Assembly: GCF_002941025.1 (NCBI RefSeq)
Contig: NZ_PTJS01000001.1
Coordinates: 744,001 to 808,000 of the forward strand
Direction of reading: 5' to 3'
Origin: Streptomyces sp. QL37
GTDB lineage: Bacteria; Actinomycetota; Actinomycetes; Streptomycetales; Streptomycetaceae
DNA length: 64,000 nucleotides
Shown: positions 63,311 to 64,000 of the stretch, piece after piece
How positions within the stretch are numbered: position 1 is the first letter of the stretch
How the letters are laid out: every line of letters begins with the position of its first letter
Notes under the pieces: generated by a model
The model's database searches: none
What the model was told of the DNA's origin: nothing
What the model saw: the letters and a program-made list of their open reading frames with translations, nothing else
Program-made: the position numbers and the translations under genes

Positions 63311-64000
63311 AGACCGAGAAGTGGATCGTCAGCGAGCACAACGACGGCGTGCCGGACGTGGACCGGATGTACGTGAAGGTGGTGGAGGAGCTCGACACCG
63401 ACCTGGCCGAGGACGAGATGCTGCTGCGCACGCGGTACGTCTCCGTCGACCCGTACCTCCACGGGATCGCCCTGGACACCCCGGTGGGCGACCACATGGG
63501 CGCCGACTCGATCATGGAGGTGCTGGCGGCCGGACCGCGGGCGATGTTCGGCGTCGGGGACCTCGTGCAGGGCTTCGGCGGCTGGCGCACCCACCTGGTC
63601 AGTAACGGCGCGGGGGCGCTGTGGCAGACCGGCACGTTCCCGATGGTCTTCCCCGCGTACCGGAAGCTGGACCCGGCCCACTACGACCAGGCGCTGCCGC
63701 TGAGCACCGCGCTCGGCATCCTCGGCGGCGCCGGGATGACCGCGTGGGGCGCCCTCACCACCTTCCTGGCCGTACGGCCCGGCGACACGGTCCTGATCAG
63801 CGGCGCGTCCGGCGCGATCGGCACGCTGGTCGGGCAGCTGGCGAAGCGGGCGGGCGCGCGGGTGGTGGGCACGACCGGTTCGCCGGAGAAGGCGGCGCGG
63901 CTGACGGCGCTCGGCTTCGACGCCGTCGTCGTCTTCCGGCACGGCGGGGACCCGGCGCAGCTCCGCGAGGACCTGGCGAAGGCGGCTCCCGGCGGCGTCG
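63307..64000 (+). CDS. ftdE: MDR-family NADPH-dependent oxidoreductase of the PTM cluster (3' end outside window)
   Basis: The 231 visible residues belong to the zinc-independent medium-chain reductase (leukotriene-B4-dehydrogenase/CurA-like) group. The N-terminal part reads RYVSVDPYLHG, and the cofactor-binding loop is GDTVLISGASGAIGTLVGQL, followed by GTTGSPEKAARLTALGFDAV. In PTM pathways the FtdE/IkaC-type enzyme makes the last carbon-carbon bond by reductive cyclisation. GTG at 63307 overlaps the ftdD stop. A P450 (ftdF) would be expected just beyond the right edge but cannot be seen. Confidence 0.9.
   Translation, partial: MKTEKWIVSEHNDGVPDVDRMYVKVVEELDTDLAEDEMLLRTRYVSVDPYLHGIALDTPVGDHMGADSIMEVLAAGPRAMFGVGDLVQGFGGWRTHLVSNGAGALWQTGTFPMVFPAYRKLDPAHYDQALPLSTALGILGGAGMTAWGALTTFLAVRPGDTVLISGASGAIGTLVGQLAKRAGARVVGTTGSPEKAARLTALGFDAVVVFRHGGDPAQLREDLAKAAPGGV

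Overview
The window looks like chromosomal DNA of a Streptomyces. It is very GC-rich with strong third-position G/C bias. Many starts are GTG with 4-nt GTGA or ATGA stop/start overlaps. It carries typical actinomycete families (DUF5709, DUF2510, DUF309, DUF2264, sugar ABC importers without their own ATPase), a tRNA-Pro integration site and a secondary-metabolite gene cluster. All calls come from reading the sequence; no database search was run.

Layout: (1) 0-12.4 kb, housekeeping and stress genes: a partial HPII-type catalase, a CocE-like hydrolase next to an ATP-grasp enzyme, AlkB, DUF5709, a PfpI-like protein, DinB, a protein with DnaJ-like zinc repeats, a GNAT enzyme, a D-Ala-D-Ala carboxypeptidase and an alpha/beta hydrolase whose nucleophile Ser is replaced by Gly. 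(2) 12.47-18.80 kb, a genomic island bounded by 97-bp direct repeats. The right repeat is the 3' half and terminator of a complete tRNA-Pro(GGG), and a decayed tyrosine integrase lies just inside it. The cargo is a compact six-gene minus-strand operon: a Pycsar-effector-like (DUF5706-type) membrane protein, a Crp/Fnr-type cyclic-nucleotide-binding regulator, a class III nucleotide-cyclase-like protein, a 715-aa protein with a degenerate P-loop, and 236-aa and 67-aa proteins of unknown function. This is the best candidate for an undescribed system in the window: a cyclic-nucleotide-signalling, probably anti-phage, module on a tRNA-borne island. (3) 18.9-30.2 kb: a LuxR-type large ATPase lacking its HTH, small membrane proteins, a glycerol kinase / FAD-dependent G3P dehydrogenase / oxidoreductase operon and an APC permease. 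(4) 30.3-38.6 kb: a TauE-like exporter and a sugar-utilisation locus (DeoR-HTH/LacI-type regulator, lipoprotein, two permeases, 2-hydroxyacid dehydrogenase, DUF2264), with the same 10-bp operator-like word before the regulator and before the transport operon. (5) 39.0-48.7 kb: a secreted three-repeat fascin-like protein, the lutABC lactate operon with its FadR-type regulator and matching palindromic operators, a two-component system, a P450, a DUF2510 protein and a hydrolase remnant. (6) 49.1-64.0 kb: a polycyclic tetramate macrolactam (frontalamide/ikarugamycin/HSAF-type) cluster, ftdA-ftdE in order, running off the right edge within ftdE.

The strongest structural anomaly is the ftdA-ftdB spacer (about 50.07-50.65 kb). 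It is a mosaic of exact copies of its flanks: the ftdA 3' end (direct), an internal ftdB KS segment (direct), 323 bp of early ftdB (inverted), and a 70-bp perfect palindrome directly before the ftdB start. The pieces join at 10-12-bp microhomologies. It is either a real fold-back rearrangement or an assembly artefact, and should be checked in reads before any biology is built on it.
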